Positions 62,348 through 64,000 of a DNA stretch of 64,000 nucleotides are shown piece by piece. A program made the translations under genes and the position numbers. Positions within the stretch are counted from its first letter, which is position 1; each line of letters starts with the position of its first letter. The stretch covers positions 124,001 through 188,000 of the forward strand of contig NZ_BJYY01000016.1 in assembly GCF_007991755.1 (NCBI RefSeq). The letters are read 5' to 3'. The stretch comes from Cellulomonas aerilata. Lineage in GTDB: Bacteria > Actinomycetota > Actinomycetes > Actinomycetales > Cellulomonadaceae. The notes beneath the pieces were generated by a model. That model searched no databases, had not been told where the DNA came from, and worked only from the letters and a program-made list of their open reading frames with translations.

Positions 62348-64000
<1,653 letters not shown>

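Overview
The window is very GC-rich, with short GTGA/ATGA gene overlaps and GGAGG-type ribosome sites. It looks like the chromosome of an actinobacterium, most plausibly a Cellulomonas-like member of Micrococcales. That placement is inferred from gene order and protein style, not from a marker gene. The right part (about 37.5-64 kb) has the familiar actinobacterial backbone order: tRNA-Thr, exported TAP-type hydrolase, holB-tmk, topA, membrane pyrophosphatase, STAS protein, YprA/MrfA-type helicase, Tad pilus operon, malic enzyme and acetyl-CoA synthetase.

Layout. 0-2.2 kb: ATP-grasp/alpha-E pair. 2.3-5.9 kb: secreted protein, exported beta-helix protein and OmpA-like lipoprotein with 17-residue repeats. 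6.2-12.5 kb: a compact exopolysaccharide-type operon, with a hyaluronan-synthase-like family 2 glycosyltransferase, a membrane-anchored beta-helix protein, a beta-helix lipoprotein and a UDP-glucose dehydrogenase. It is preceded by a repeat-rich regulatory region and closed by a strong hairpin. 12.7-19.6 kb: M6 immune-inhibitor-A-type protease, PIG-L deacetylase, an alpha/beta-hydrolase lacking its catalytic residues, a secreted protein and two RibD/DHFR-like reductases.

19.6-37.5 kb: an integration hotspot at tRNA-Thr(CGT). A complete pSAM2-type integrative and conjugative element (AICE) lies between a 45-bp copy of the tRNA 3' half (22745-22789) and the intact tRNA (37450-37525). Its core genes are a NUDIX Pif-like protein, GntR repressor, Pra-like activator, FtsK-type DNA translocase, HUH replication initiator, excisionase and integrase, in the canonical order. 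Left of it is a relic of a second related element (19751-22744) with an integrase 3' remnant and two cargo oxygenase genes. The sequence left of 19751 looks like the right end of yet another copy. The lower-GC left arm of the intact element carries the most unusual genes: a 1038-residue WD40-Roc GTPase-TIR/SEFIR protein beside a small multipass membrane protein, an unknown two-gene membrane operon and a small membrane protein. The last two units are separated by copies of a short palindromic repeat. The TIR protein is the best candidate for an undescribed immune system.

37.6-64 kb: housekeeping backbone. The Tad operon (59949 down to about 54925, minus strand) encodes a CpaE/Ssd-like ATPase, TadA, TadB, TadC, a DUF4244 pilin-like protein, TadE and a second TadE-like protein whose reading frame has no stop before it runs antisense through the helicase gene. 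The window ends inside acs.
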